Shown: positions 35,844 through 45,183 of the stretch, piece by piece | How the letters are laid out: each line of letters starts with the position of its first letter | Numbering within the stretch: the stretch's first letter is position 1 | From: Nitrospira lenta | GTDB taxonomy: Bacteria > Nitrospirota > Nitrospiria > Nitrospirales > Nitrospiraceae | Reading direction: 5' to 3' | Assembly (NCBI GenBank): GCA_945905765.1 | Contig: CAMDPZ010000001.1 | Coordinates: 1 to 64,000, forward strand | Length of the DNA: 64,000 bases | Notes under the pieces: generated by a model | The model's database searches: none | What the model was told of the DNA's origin: nothing | The model's input: the letters and a program-made list of their open reading frames with translations, nothing else | Program-made: the position numbers and the translations under genes

Positions 35844-38800
35844 GCGGCGGCCTCGCTCGACGGGGGCGCAAGACACCGGTCCATGGCCGCCAGCAACGTT
35901 TTCTTCTTGATCGGCTTCGTCAAATGCGCGGTGCACCCGGCGGCCAGGCTCTTTTCGACCTCCTCCTGAAAGGCATTGGCGGTGAGGGCAATGATGGGCG
36001 TCGGGATGCGCTGCTGGTCGCGCTCCCATTGGCGAATGGCCTGCGTGGCCTGGCAGCCGTCCATCACCGGCATCTGCATGTCCATCAGCACCAGATCGTA
36101 CCGGCCTGCCTGAAATTTCTGAACGGCGACAAATCCGTTTTCCGCCAGCAGAATATCCAGGGGCCGGAGCAAGGAGGGATCGAGGATGGCGGGAGTCTGG
36201 GCCTGGAAGGCGGAGGTTGCCGGGGCCTGTCCCAGCGCAATGGCCACCGAACCCAGGAGCCGTTTGCGGCTGATCGGTTTATAGACGGTGCTGGCAATGA
36301 CCAACTCGCGCGCCCGTTGGGCCATCTCGCTGCGCAGCTCGGACGTATGAAGCACAAGGGGCAGGGTGGCAACGGGATAATGCTCGCGGATGGCCTGCGC
36401 CAGCTCTATCCCGTTCATATCCGGCATGTGGTAATCCAAGATCGCGAGGGCGAAAGGCTCGTTCCGGCGCCTGGCCTCCTCCAGAGACGCGAGGGCTGAG
36501 GCGCCGTCGGTGGCCTCGACGAGCACAGCGCCCAGCCGTCCGAGATGTTCGCGGACGATCAATCGATTGGTGTCGTTGTCGTCAACGACAAGGATGCGGC
36601 AGCCCTGAATCACGGGAAGGGGCGGAGGCGGTGTGATGTCCTGCGCAGGGGCGGCGGCTACGCGCAAGGCGAATGAAAAAGTGCTGCCGAGTCCCTCGAT
36701 GCTCTCGACCTGCAACGTGCTTCCCATCAGTTCCACCAGTTGCTTGCTGATACTTAAGCCCAAGCCGGTGCCGCCGTATTTACGGGTCGTGGAGGAATCG
36801 ACCTGAGTGAAGCTTTCGAAAATGCCCTCGAGTTTATCGGCGGGGATGCCGATGCCCTGGTCAGCCACTGAACAACGGAACGCGCTGGGATCGGCCTGGT
36901 CCGGTTCGATGCGCAACGACACATCGCCCCGTTCTGTGAATTTGATCGCGTTGCCCAGCAGATTGACGAATACCTGGCGCAGCCGCGTCGGATCGCCGGT
37001 CACCCAGGCCGGCACATCCGGATGGACAAAGGCCATGAGTTCGAGCTTCTTGGCCTGGGAACGGACGGCCATCAGTTCCGCCGTCTTGTCCACGAGGTCG
37101 TGGAGGTCGAAGGCCACCGACTCCAGCTCCAGATGGCCCGATTCGATTTTAGAAATGTCCAGAATGTCGTTGATCAACTCCAGCAAACTATTAGCGGCGC
37201 GGCTGAACCGGTGGACATATTCCTGCTGGTCCTGCGACAGGGCCGTATCCTCGAGCAAATCGGCCATGCCGATGATCGCATTCATCGGCGTGCGGATCTC
37301 GTGGCTCATCGAGGCGAGGAACGCACTCTTGGCCTGGGTCGCAGCCAGAACCTGATCGTTCGCCGCCGCCAGTTCCAGATTGCGGCATTCCATTTCCATC
37401 GCGACTTGCTCCAGCTGCAACTCGGCGACTTTTCGTGCCGTGATATCCTGCACCGTGCCGATCGAGCGCAGCGGTCGGTCGATGGCCTCGTCGTATATGG
37501 TTTCGCAGCGCTCATGCACATATTTGAGGCGCCCGTCCTCCATGAGCAGACGGTGGACGATTCCATAAGGCTGGCGGGTGCTGAGCGAGTTGCGGTAGGC
37601 CTCGTTGACGATCTCTCGATCTTCGGGATGGATCGCGTGCAGGAAGGCCTCGTAGGATGCCGAAAACTTGGTTTTGTCAATTTCGAAAATTTCGAAAATT
37701 TCATTGGACCAGGTGAGGGATTGGTCGCTCAGGTCGAGATCCCAGCTTCCGATCTGGGCGATACGTTGCGCCTCCTTGAGCCTCGACTCGCTCTCCTTTA
37801 GCGCGGCTTCATGCGCCTGGCGCACCGCCTCCGCCTGTTTCTGAGCCGTGATATCGGTGGCGAACTTAACAATCTTGTACGGTCTGCCGTCGAGACCCAG
37901 AATCGGGTTATAGGACGATTGCAGCCAGACCACCTTCCCGTCCTTGCCGCGCCGCGGGTAGACGCCGGCATCGAATTCGCCGCGGTTCAGCTTCGCCCAG
38001 AAGTCCTGATACGCGCGACTCGCCGCGTAGGCCGGTTCGCAGAACAGCCGATGATGCCGGCCCTGGATCTCCTCCAAGCGGGAGCCCATTAGTTCCAGAA
38101 AGTTCGCATTGGCCGTGAGCACGGTGCCGTCCATCGCAAACTCAACGATCGCCAGCACCTTGCCGATGGCCAGTAATGTGCCCTGTAATTCCGCACTGTG
38201 GCGCTTCTCGGCTGTCATGTCGCAGACGATGCCGGTAAAGAGGCGGCGGTCGCCCAGCTTGATCTCGCTCACGCCCAATTCGAGCGGGAAGGTACTGCCG
38301 TCCCTGCGCCGTCCGATCACTTCCCGCCCGGTGCCGATGATCTTGGCTTGGCCGGTGCGCTGATAGTTGGCGAGGTAGCCGTCGTGCTCCGAGTGGTAAG
38401 GCTCCGGCATGAGCATCTTCACGTTCTGCCCCAGCACCTCCACGGGGGCATAGCCGAAAAGCCGTTCCGCCGCCGGATTGAAGGATTCGATCAGACCCCA
38501 GTCGTTGATCGTGATGATGCCGACGACCGCATGGTCCACCACCGCGCTCAGGCGCAACGCCTGCTCCTGCCGTTGCGCCTCCGCCTGTTTGCGCGCCGTA
38601 ATATCGCGGAACGCAACGACTGACCCGACAATTTCTCCGGCAATGTTTTCAAGTGGAGACGTCGTGGCGGAAATGGCCAACGCCTTTCCGCCCTGCAGCA
38701 CGATCGCGGATTCCTGCTCGCCCTCTGCGTGAAACGGCGCGAAAGCCGTCACCTCGCCAACGGCAAATTCACGCGGGCCGCTCATTTCCGGAACCAGCAC

Positions 38801-39943
38801 GTCCGAGATTTGTTTCCCGATGGCCGCTCGCTCCGTCCAGCCAATCATCCGTTGCGCGGTTTTATTGATAAAGGTAATCCGGCCCTGCGCATCGGTGCTG
38901 ATCACGCTCTCGCGGATCGTGCCCAGGATGGTATCCAGCTCCTGCCCGCTGATGGACAGGCGCTCCCAATCCTTCCGGAGCCGTCGCATGGTCCATACCA
39001 GCGCACCGACGACAGGCCCCAACGTCACCAATCCTACGGCGGCCAGCATCTGCAGCATGCTATACGCGGGAGCTAGAACCGCCTGCCGGTCTAAGCGCAC
39101 CAGGACGCCCCATTGCATAACATGGGCAGGGCCGAGCCCTTTGGTCTGCGCATAGCCCGTCACCACATTACGGCCGGTCCGCAATTGAATTTCTTCGACA
39201 TAGCCGGACAGGCCGCCCCGCAACCGCGAAACCGACTGCAATGCGTTCAGGTCGAGCCCCGCGGGTCTGTCCGCGAAATGCGCGGACTCCTGGAGCAACG
39301 TGCCGTCTGACGAGATAAACACCCATTCATAATTCCGCTCAAGCCCTTCCTTCGCGCCGAAGATACGAATCGTTCTCGTGAAAATATCTATCAGCACCGC
39401 AGCCCGCATATGAGCGGTGACAACGCCGCTGAACGAACCCTGCTGGTCGAACAGGGCCATCGTGAAGGAGACGGTGGCGGCCTCGCCGGCTTCCGACATC
39501 ACATGGTCATAACGGATGAGGGCCTGCTCTTGCGCTCGGGCCGCTTGAAACCAGGGACTCGCCTCGTGATTGGCGCCCAAGGCCGAGGGATTGGTGGAGG
39601 CTCTGACGATGCCCTTGGCATCGGTGACGGCCAGCCATTGATACACGGGGTAGGCCCGTTGAAACGTGAGCAGACTATGTTGGAGCGTTTCATGGTCGGA
39701 CAACTTCGACAGGGTGCTCGATAGGACCTGAATGTCCCCGTACCGTTCGACAACCATGCCATCCAGTTTATCGGCAATGGTTTCCGCCGCCAGCGCCAGA
39801 TTCTGACCGGTCGATGTAATGAGTTGATCGCGCAAGCGAAGCCCCACGACCGCGATGATCGTGCAGGCCAGCGCGACCACCCCGAGCACGCCGATCGGCA
39901 GCCAGGCATGGGCTGAACGGTGTTGAATCTCTGTGCGATTCAT
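35840..39943 (-). CDS. Giant membrane hybrid kinase with broken terminal receiver (Cache-PAS4-kinase-REC-REC)
   Basis: A protein of 1,367 residues. A membrane helix at 15-35 and one near 305 enclose a Cache-like sensor. Four PAS domains follow (about 345-850), then HisKA with H881 in the same SMSHEIRTPMNA motif as its neighbour, HATPase (about 985-1095), an intact receiver (AILDYHMPDMNG) and a second receiver (about 1262-1355). The second receiver keeps the Asp motif VLMDMQMPVMDG and the Lys loop, but after ILLAE (E1268) it jumps directly to NGF. Compared with the paralogous kinase it lacks 24 residues that include the acidic Asp residues and helix 1. The two kinases are tandem duplicates with near-identical kinase cores. 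It is the first gene of the seven-gene operon. Confidence 0.92.
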   Translation of the reverse strand: MNRTEIQHRSAHAWLPIGVLGVVALACTIIAVVGLRLRDQLITSTGQNLALAAETIADKLDGMVVERYGDIQVLSSTLSKLSDHETLQHSLLTFQRAYPVYQWLAVTDAKGIVRASTNPSALGANHEASPWFQAARAQEQALIRYDHVMSEAGEAATVSFTMALFDQQGSFSGVVTAHMRAAVLIDIFTRTIRIFGAKEGLERNYEWVFISSDGTLLQESAHFADRPAGLDLNALQSVSRLRGGLSGYVEEIQLRTGRNVVTGYAQTKGLGPAHVMQWGVLVRLDRQAVLAPAYSMLQMLAAVGLVTLGPVVGALVWTMRRLRKDWERLSISGQELDTILGTIRESVISTDAQGRITFINKTAQRMIGWTERAAIGKQISDVLVPEMSGPREFAVGEVTAFAPFHAEGEQESAIVLQGGKALAISATTSPLENIAGEIVGSVVAFRDITARKQAEAQRQEQALRLSAVVDHAVVGIITINDWGLIESFNPAAERLFGYAPVEVLGQNVKMLMPEPYHSEHDGYLANYQRTGQAKIIGTGREVIGRRRDGSTFPLELGVSEIKLGDRRLFTGIVCDMTAEKRHSAELQGTLLAIGKVLAIVEFAMDGTVLTANANFLELMGSRLEEIQGRHHRLFCEPAYAASRAYQDFWAKLNRGEFDAGVYPRRGKDGKVVWLQSSYNPILGLDGRPYKIVKFATDITAQKQAEAVRQAHEAALKESESRLKEAQRIAQIGSWDLDLSDQSLTWSNEIFEIFEIDKTKFSASYEAFLHAIHPEDREIVNEAYRNSLSTRQPYGIVHRLLMEDGRLKYVHERCETIYDEAIDRPLRSIGTVQDITARKVAELQLEQVAMEMECRNLELAAANDQVLAATQAKSAFLASMSHEIRTPMNAIIGMADLLEDTALSQDQQEYVHRFSRAANSLLELINDILDISKIESGHLELESVAFDLHDLVDKTAELMAVRSQAKKLELMAFVHPDVPAWVTGDPTRLRQVFVNLLGNAIKFTERGDVSLRIEPDQADPSAFRCSVADQGIGIPADKLEGIFESFTQVDSSTTRKYGGTGLGLSISKQLVELMGSTLQVESIEGLGSTFSFALRVAAAPAQDITPPPPLPVIQGCRILVVDDNDTNRLIVREHLGRLGAVLVEATDGASALASLEEARRRNEPFALAILDYHMPDMNGIELAQAIREHYPVATLPLVLHTSELRSEMAQRARELVIASTVYKPISRKRLLGSVAIALGQAPATSAFQAQTPAILDPSLLRPLDILLAENGFVAVQKFQAGRYDLVLMDMQMPVMDGCQATQAIRQWERDQQRIPTPIIALTANAFQEEVEKSLAAGCTAHLTKPIKKKTLLAAMDRCLAPPSSEAAA

Positions 39944-40373
39944 GAAAGTCCCCTGCTAGTCCGCTCCGGCAACGATCCACCAGCACTCGCCTGCAAGCCG
40001 AGCTCGCAGATCCCATCTCTCCCGTCAAGCCGCCGCAAAATATCCGCGTCGGCAGAGGACAACGGGCCACGACGTCCGCCGGCCAGAATGCAATCGGCGC
40101 GGCGAGCTTTCTCCGCTCACGCGGAAGGTATGGGATGGAGCACGTTGTAGGGGGGTGGCAGCGGGATGTCGCGACACGTGGCTGCTAGCGCAGCGCCGGC
40201 GTGACCGCTCTACTCATGAAAAGGCCCGCCTCGCCTGCACGATGTACGTCGCAGTCAAAGCCCCCCTAGTAATGTTCTTCGGTATCCGACATGAAAACTT
40301 AAGCCAACTTGACGGGATGAGGCGGGATGCGAACAAACGAGCCAGAACGAACCCCTATGAACAGGGCTCCGGC
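39944..40373. other. Intergenic region upstream of the kinase operon
   Basis: About 430 bases that should carry the promoter of the seven-gene signalling operon. I see no convincing -35/-10 pair, no RNA gene and no repeat of the TAGCAGG family. Open frames crossing it are short and have no ribosome sites. Confidence 0.4.
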
Positions 40374-42560
40374 CTACATTCGTCTGAGCGATTGCAGTTG
40401 TCCGACCTGTTCGGCTGCCAGAGACAGTTCGTCCTGCGAGAGCGGCCTTCGGCTGAATCGCCCCTGCTGATAGAGATCGGTGATGCAAGCCACCAGTGGA
40501 CCGGCAGCCTGCCATTCCCGTTCGACGAATCCGGCAAATTCGCGAGCCGTGACAGAGGGAGGTTTGCGCAGACCTTGCTGCTCCAGCGTACGCAACATGC
40601 GGGCATAGAGCTGGAGGATCGCGCCCTGCGAGGGTGCAATCGGAAGATGCAGGGTGGCCCAGAGGCCGATCCGATCCCGCACCATGAGCAGAAAAATGGC
40701 CAGCCCGACGACGAACAAACCCGTCACGAGCCCCGCCATGCCTGGCTGGAATCTGCGGGCCATGGCGCTGAGGCGGCTCAGGGCCTTCGCTGACGGACCA
40801 CTCAACGAGGCCACCCAGCGGCTCGCTTGCTCCCGTACAAAGTCGCTGCCCTCCCGCATGCCATGCACGACCGCCAATTGATCCTTCGCGCTGTAACTGA
40901 CGAACAGGCGATCCCACTGTAATCGCAGCGACGCCCCGAATCGGCCGAGAGATTCCCAGCGAGAGGCCGCAGAGGCCGCGTTGACCGCGGGGGTCGGGTC
41001 CATGGTGATCCAACCGGAGCGGGGGAAATAGACCTCGACCCAGGCATGGGCGTCCCGCTGGCGCACGGTGAAATAGCCTCCATACTCGTTCCATTCTGTG
41101 GCCAGGAATCCCGTCACCAGCCTGGCGGGAATGCCGAGGGTCCGCAGCATCACGACCATCGCGGTCGCGTAATGTTCGCAATAGCCGGTTTTGCGCGTGA
41201 ACAAAAACTCTTCGAGCGGATGGTTGAGCGTCGCCTGCTCCGCCTCGAGGCTGTAGCGATAGTTGTCTAACAGATGTTGCTGGACGGCCCGCGTCCGTTC
41301 GAACGGAGTCGCGGCCCCCTGGACCACGCGATGCGCCAGCTCGTCAATCCGTTGCAGCCCAGCCGGAACCTGAAGGTAGCGCAAACGGACCGCCTCTGGG
41401 TAATCCAAAGCCGTGGCTGTCCGTTCCTCCGCGATGAGCTGCGGCACTTGCGACGTGACAGAATAGCGAAGACGCGACGAAGGGGGAGCAGGCAAGTGGA
41501 GCCCACTCATAGCATCGGCCTGCACGGCCAGAAACTCGCCGCTCACGAGTTCCGCAAAGGGCGCGGCGAACAGGACCGCCGTATCGAGCGTTTCCAGCAA
41601 AATATCCTGGCGGATCGTGAGGGACTGGCTGCCAGGGGGACGGCTGCTAGGCGGGCGGGCCAAAAAGATTCCCTCCGCCACAAGACCGAGTGAGCGCTGC
41701 CTGGTTCTGCTATGGCTCCAGGACCGTCCGTTGTACTGATCGTAGGCCAGGCCTCTCAGGTAGAGATGATCATTGCTCACGGCCGATCGGTCCGGCAATT
41801 CAACCCGCATGACGATCTGAGGGTCCTGTTTGACGGACCCAATGGTCCCCAGATCCACCCGCTCGGAAAATCCTGACGTCCGCAAGGCTTCGCCGCTCGT
41901 CTTCTGCAACGCGCCGACCCCGACACGGGGGATCACGAAAAATATGGCGAGGGTCATGCCCACCGTCATCGCGACGACCCCGTTCGTCAGCCACAAGAAA
42001 GGGGCCGTGATCCGGCTTGGCCCTGCCGCCGGACCGATCGCCGGCTGTGCAGGCATGCCTGCCCCCGCAGCTGAACCCGTTTCCTGGGTCATGTGATAGA
42101 GCAGGAGGGTCCAAACCGCTGCGAACAGATAGAGCAAAAAGATCGGCACATACCAGGCATCGGTCGTGACAGCCGCAGACGCCAGAATAGCCATGAGGCT
42201 GAGGGCGTAGAGATGCCGATAGTCGCGGCGCTGTTGCAAGGTGAGTAATTTGATATTCAGCAGCAGGACTAAGAAATGGATCCCGGCCGGGAGGAGATCG
42301 CGGGAGAAGAAGATGAGATCGACCAGGAATATCACGAAGGCGCCGAGCGACAGGCTGTTCGACAGGGCCGGCGAGATGATGATCCGGGCCATCCTCCGCC
42401 GGACGACCGACATTCCTCCCGCCTGAAGCACCGACAGGATCAGGATAAGCGCCGTGGGAAGGGCCAGCCAGAGGGGCAGGCTCTGCGCAAACAGGAGTCC
42501 GCTGCAAGCCACGGCTGCCAGGAGGACGGAGCTGAGGGCAAAGGCTCGTTCAAAAGTCAT
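40374..42560 (-). CDS. TgpA-like membrane transglutaminase (DUF3488-transglutaminase-DUF4129)
   Basis: A 728-residue protein. The N-terminal 200 residues contain several membrane helices (DUF3488). A transglutaminase-like core follows with C461 in GYCEHYATAM, His in RDAHAWVE and Asp in ITMDPTP, a complete Cys-His-Asp triad. A further membrane helix lies near 600, then a cytoplasmic helical DUF4129 region. The core should face the periplasm. The moxR-DUF58-transglutaminase gene group is widespread, but its substrate is not established. It overlaps the DUF58 gene by 11 bases. Confidence 0.93.
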   Translation of the reverse strand: MTFERAFALSSVLLAAVACSGLLFAQSLPLWLALPTALILILSVLQAGGMSVVRRRMARIIISPALSNSLSLGAFVIFLVDLIFFSRDLLPAGIHFLVLLLNIKLLTLQQRRDYRHLYALSLMAILASAAVTTDAWYVPIFLLYLFAAVWTLLLYHMTQETGSAAGAGMPAQPAIGPAAGPSRITAPFLWLTNGVVAMTVGMTLAIFFVIPRVGVGALQKTSGEALRTSGFSERVDLGTIGSVKQDPQIVMRVELPDRSAVSNDHLYLRGLAYDQYNGRSWSHSRTRQRSLGLVAEGIFLARPPSSRPPGSQSLTIRQDILLETLDTAVLFAAPFAELVSGEFLAVQADAMSGLHLPAPPSSRLRYSVTSQVPQLIAEERTATALDYPEAVRLRYLQVPAGLQRIDELAHRVVQGAATPFERTRAVQQHLLDNYRYSLEAEQATLNHPLEEFLFTRKTGYCEHYATAMVVMLRTLGIPARLVTGFLATEWNEYGGYFTVRQRDAHAWVEVYFPRSGWITMDPTPAVNAASAASRWESLGRFGASLRLQWDRLFVSYSAKDQLAVVHGMREGSDFVREQASRWVASLSGPSAKALSRLSAMARRFQPGMAGLVTGLFVVGLAIFLLMVRDRIGLWATLHLPIAPSQGAILQLYARMLRTLEQQGLRKPPSVTAREFAGFVEREWQAAGPLVACITDLYQQGRFSRRPLSQDELSLAAEQVGQLQSLRRM

Positions 42561-43695
42561 GGGTCAATTCTTCAAGTTGTCTGTCATCGAGGACCCGGTC
42601 GGCCGACCGCGCCTGCGCCGATATAGCCTGGCCCGACCAGGGAACGACCGCGACGCTGTGCCCCTGGTCAGCGTCATGACGACTCGACCGCTCTTCGCCA
42701 GTAAGGGACGCTCCGTCTGATTCCGGCCGCTGCCGTTCGCACAGAGCCAGGACGCGCAGCATCGTGAAGAGATGGGCGGAGCCGGACCCGAACCCTGAAT
42801 CCTCGTTCCCCACGATGAGCCGCACCGGATAAGCCCGCTCGGTCAGTTGCCAGAGGAGCGAGGCCACGAACGTCACGCTTCGCTCGAAGAGGGATTCGCG
42901 ATCATCGGGGGCCATGAGCGACAGAATGACTGTGACCAGCCGCTGATCCTCCGCTTCGGTTTCCCTCACGATCAGCTGGGACGTGCGGGCCGTCGTCATC
43001 CAATGGATGGCCCGCGAGTCGTCGCCCGGCTGATAGAGACGCAGGTTGTACAGCTGGGTCCCCCTGCCTCGTTGCGGGAGAGACTGCCCCTGCCCTTCGC
43101 TCACCAGCTCATCCACGAATCGCAGAGTGAGCGGCTTGATGGGAGGCGCGACGACCAGCTCGGTGTCCGTAGGGTAGAGCCCTGCTTTGCGAAATAGTCC
43201 AAAAGGAAAGAGCGTCTGCACCCTGACGCCTTCGAGCCGGATCCTGCCGCGCCTGGTGGCGAGCAGCGGATAGGACAGGAGCAGAGAACTCTGCGGGGGC
43301 AGCTGCTGGAGGAAGAGGCCCCGGTCAATATTCTGGCCTCCGATGACGTCGAACAGCCGCAGGGAAAAGCTGGAGAGGCGCCGGTTTCGATTTGCGATCG
43401 AAAGGGTCAGTGTGGCCGGCTCGTTGGCCATGATGAGGTCCGGCAGGTGCCGGTGAAACTCCAGCCGGCTGAGACAATATTCCGAGAGCAATCCGGAGAT
43501 CACGATGCAGCTCAGCATCATCGAGAGGATCAAGTAAAAAAGGTTGTTGCCGGTGTTCACGGCGGCAAGGCTGATGGCGAAGGTGAAGAGGATGAACTTG
43601 GTTCCGTCAGACGTGAGGCGCGTCGTGCGCCGACGGGACAGACCCCGCATAGAGGAAAAGATCGAGAACGCGCGAAAGCTCAGAAGTGCCCGCAT
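42550..43695 (-). CDS. DUF58 domain membrane protein
   Basis: A 381-residue protein. Two membrane helices lie near residues 33-75 (FILFTFAISLAAVN, LFYLILSMMLSCIVI), followed by a soluble region and the DUF58 core (QPGDDSRAIHWMTTARTSQLIVRE). The usual form of that core is IHWK; here it is IHWM. A GTG three bases upstream is equally possible as a start. It works with MoxR and a transglutaminase partner in other bacteria, by gene association only. Intergenic repeat copy B separates it from moxR. Confidence 0.9.
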   Translation of the reverse strand: MRALLSFRAFSIFSSMRGLSRRRTTRLTSDGTKFILFTFAISLAAVNTGNNLFYLILSMMLSCIVISGLLSEYCLSRLEFHRHLPDLIMANEPATLTLSIANRNRRLSSFSLRLFDVIGGQNIDRGLFLQQLPPQSSLLLSYPLLATRRGRIRLEGVRVQTLFPFGLFRKAGLYPTDTELVVAPPIKPLTLRFVDELVSEGQGQSLPQRGRGTQLYNLRLYQPGDDSRAIHWMTTARTSQLIVRETEAEDQRLVTVILSLMAPDDRESLFERSVTFVASLLWQLTERAYPVRLIVGNEDSGFGSGSAHLFTMLRVLALCERQRPESDGASLTGEERSSRHDADQGHSVAVVPWSGQAISAQARSADRVLDDRQLEELTHDF

Positions 43696-43726
43696 CACGC
43701 ATAAGCCTCATTCGATTAAACATCGG

Positions 43727-43927
43727 CAGGCTGCTCAAAAAAGCCATCCAGCAAGGCCGCAGCGAGCAATCAAATAAGAATTCCCGAGCTTGCTCGTTTG
43801 CGTTATTCCAGGATGGCCCGGATGAGTCCCCCACTGCGCGCGTCCAACGAGGCCCTTCCGAGGGCGCGCGTTGCGCGAGCACAGGGGACTCACCGGGCCA
43901 TCCCACTCTTTTTTCAGCAGCCTGCTA
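43727..43927 (-). repeat. Stop-codon-anchored inverted repeat, copy B (best preserved)
   Basis: Outer arms: CAGGCTGCTCAAAAAAG from 43727 and, on the minus strand from 43927, TAGCAGGCTGCTGAAAAAAG, whose TAG is the moxR stop. Inner arms: GGATGGCCCGGATGAGTCCC (about 43811) and its near complement GGGACTCACCGGGCCATCC (about 43886-43904). Between them is the conserved core with GCGCGCGTCCAACGAGG and GCGCGTTGCGCGAGCACAGG. It can fold into a long two-level hairpin. Confidence 0.85.
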
Positions 43928-44866
43928 CACGGGGACGGGAACGGTCTCGACAATATCCAATACCAGACGCTCCGCCTGGTCGAAACTCTGCGTCCTCATG
44001 CCATGGGTCCGGTTCAGCATGACGCGATGGGACAGCACGATCGGCGCCAGTTCCTTGATATCGTCGGGAAGGCAATAGTCCCGTCCGCGGACGACTGCCA
44101 GGGCCTTGGCGGACTTGCTCAAGGCCAGCGCGCCTCTCGTACTGACTCCCAGAGATAACAGTTCGCTCTGCCTGGTCGCCTGCACGATGGCGAGCAGATA
44201 GTCCGTCACATGCTCTTCCATATGGACCTGGTCCACCGTGGCCTGCAAGGCCACGACGTCCTGCGCTGAGAGGACGGCGCGCAGACTCTCGGCCGGATGC
44301 AGCGAATGTGGCCGATCGAGCACCTTCCGCTCTTCTTCAATCGTGGGATACCCGATACGGAGACGCATCAGGAACCGGTCGAGTTGGGATTCCGGAAGGG
44401 GAAAGGTCCCATGGTACTCGGCGGGATTCTGAGTCGCGATGACCATGAAGGGCTGCTCCAGCGGATGCGTCTGGTTATCGACGGAAATCTGCGCTTCGCT
44501 CATGGCCTCCAGCAGACTGCTCTGGGTTTTCGGCGTGGTGCGATTGATCTCGTCGGCCAGCACGATGTTGGCGAAGATCGGGCCGGGGATGAACTCGAAC
44601 CCCTGTTTTTGCCGGTTGAACATGGAGACGCCGACGATGTCGGAGGGCAGGAGGTCGCTAGTGAATTGAATGCGTTTAAATGAACAGTCCAGCGAGCGGG
44701 CCAAACTGTGGCCCAGCGTGGTCTTGCCGACGCCTGGCACATCCTCCAGCAGCAAATGGCCGCGAGCCAGGAGACAGACCACGGCCATTTCAATCACATG
44801 GGATTTCCCCTTGATGACCAGCGCAATATTGTCCTGGATCGCCCGGATAGTCTGAGTTGAACTCAT
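43925..44866 (-). CDS. MoxR-type AAA+ ATPase
   Basis: A 313-residue MoxR ATPase. Walker A is DVPGVGKTTLGHSLA, Walker B is LADEINRTTPKTQSSLLEAM, sensor 1 is MVIATQNPAEYHGTFPLPE and a conserved LDRFLMRLRIGYP follows. MoxR proteins act as chaperone-like ATPases, often for factors with von Willebrand A domains; no VWA gene is visible here. A good promoter lies at 44921-44949. Its TAG stop forms the end of repeat copy B, which may reduce read-through into the DUF58 gene. Confidence 0.94.
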   Translation of the reverse strand: MSSTQTIRAIQDNIALVIKGKSHVIEMAVVCLLARGHLLLEDVPGVGKTTLGHSLARSLDCSFKRIQFTSDLLPSDIVGVSMFNRQKQGFEFIPGPIFANIVLADEINRTTPKTQSSLLEAMSEAQISVDNQTHPLEQPFMVIATQNPAEYHGTFPLPESQLDRFLMRLRIGYPTIEEERKVLDRPHSLHPAESLRAVLSAQDVVALQATVDQVHMEEHVTDYLLAIVQATRQSELLSLGVSTRGALALSKSAKALAVVRGRDYCLPDDIKELAPIVLSHRVMLNRTHGMRTQSFDQAERLVLDIVETVPVPV

Positions 44867-44920
44867 GTGGGATTAGTCGTCCTGGTGGTTCAGGAATGGG
44901 TGGTGATCCGACACGCTCGA

Positions 44921-44949
44921 AGTCTAGCAAAGGGTCTGGGGACGGTCAA
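44921..44949 (-). promoter_or_regulatory. Promoter of moxR
   Basis: On the minus strand TTGACC (44949-44944) and TAGACT (44926-44921) are spaced by 17 bases, about 55 bases upstream of the moxR start. Confidence 0.65.
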
Positions 44950-45058
44950 TTTTCACGTGAGTTTTCGCATCGACCGGTATGGGGAGGTCTATTGGCAAGG
45001 ATTCGCGGAGATGATCCGATGCAAGTTCGTCTCGATCAGATGAAGGGCAGCGCTCCGG

Positions 45059-45183
45059 CAGGAGGCTCAAACAGTTCGCTGGCAAGGCCGCAGCGAGTGA
45101 AGGCCCGAATCGTACCCGGAGGGTACGTTGAGGGTCTGAACGATGCGAGAACGAAGCCAGCGGGCTGTTTCAGCCTCCTGCTA
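45059..45183 (-). repeat. Stop-codon-anchored inverted repeat, copy C
   Basis: Outer arms: CAGGAGGCTCAAACAG from 45059 and, on the minus strand from 45183, TAGCAGGAGGCTGAAACAG. The TAG is the stop of the 437-residue gene. The core differs from copies A and B: it is a GTACCCGGAGGGTAC palindrome around 45113-45127, and it keeps the GGCAAGGCCGCAGCGAG segment. With the moxR promoter it accounts for the 314-base gap between genes. Confidence 0.8.

Noticed and set aside
35844..36029. N-terminal extension of the Cache-PAS-PAS kinase
   Set aside because: The extra 62 codons lie inside the neighbouring kinase gene in another frame; the ATG at 35843 gives a membrane helix start and a 4-base overlap.
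39944..40373. Structured RNA gene upstream of the kinase operon
   Set aside because: No long pairing arms, no promoter and no match to tmRNA, SRP or 6S features could be seen.
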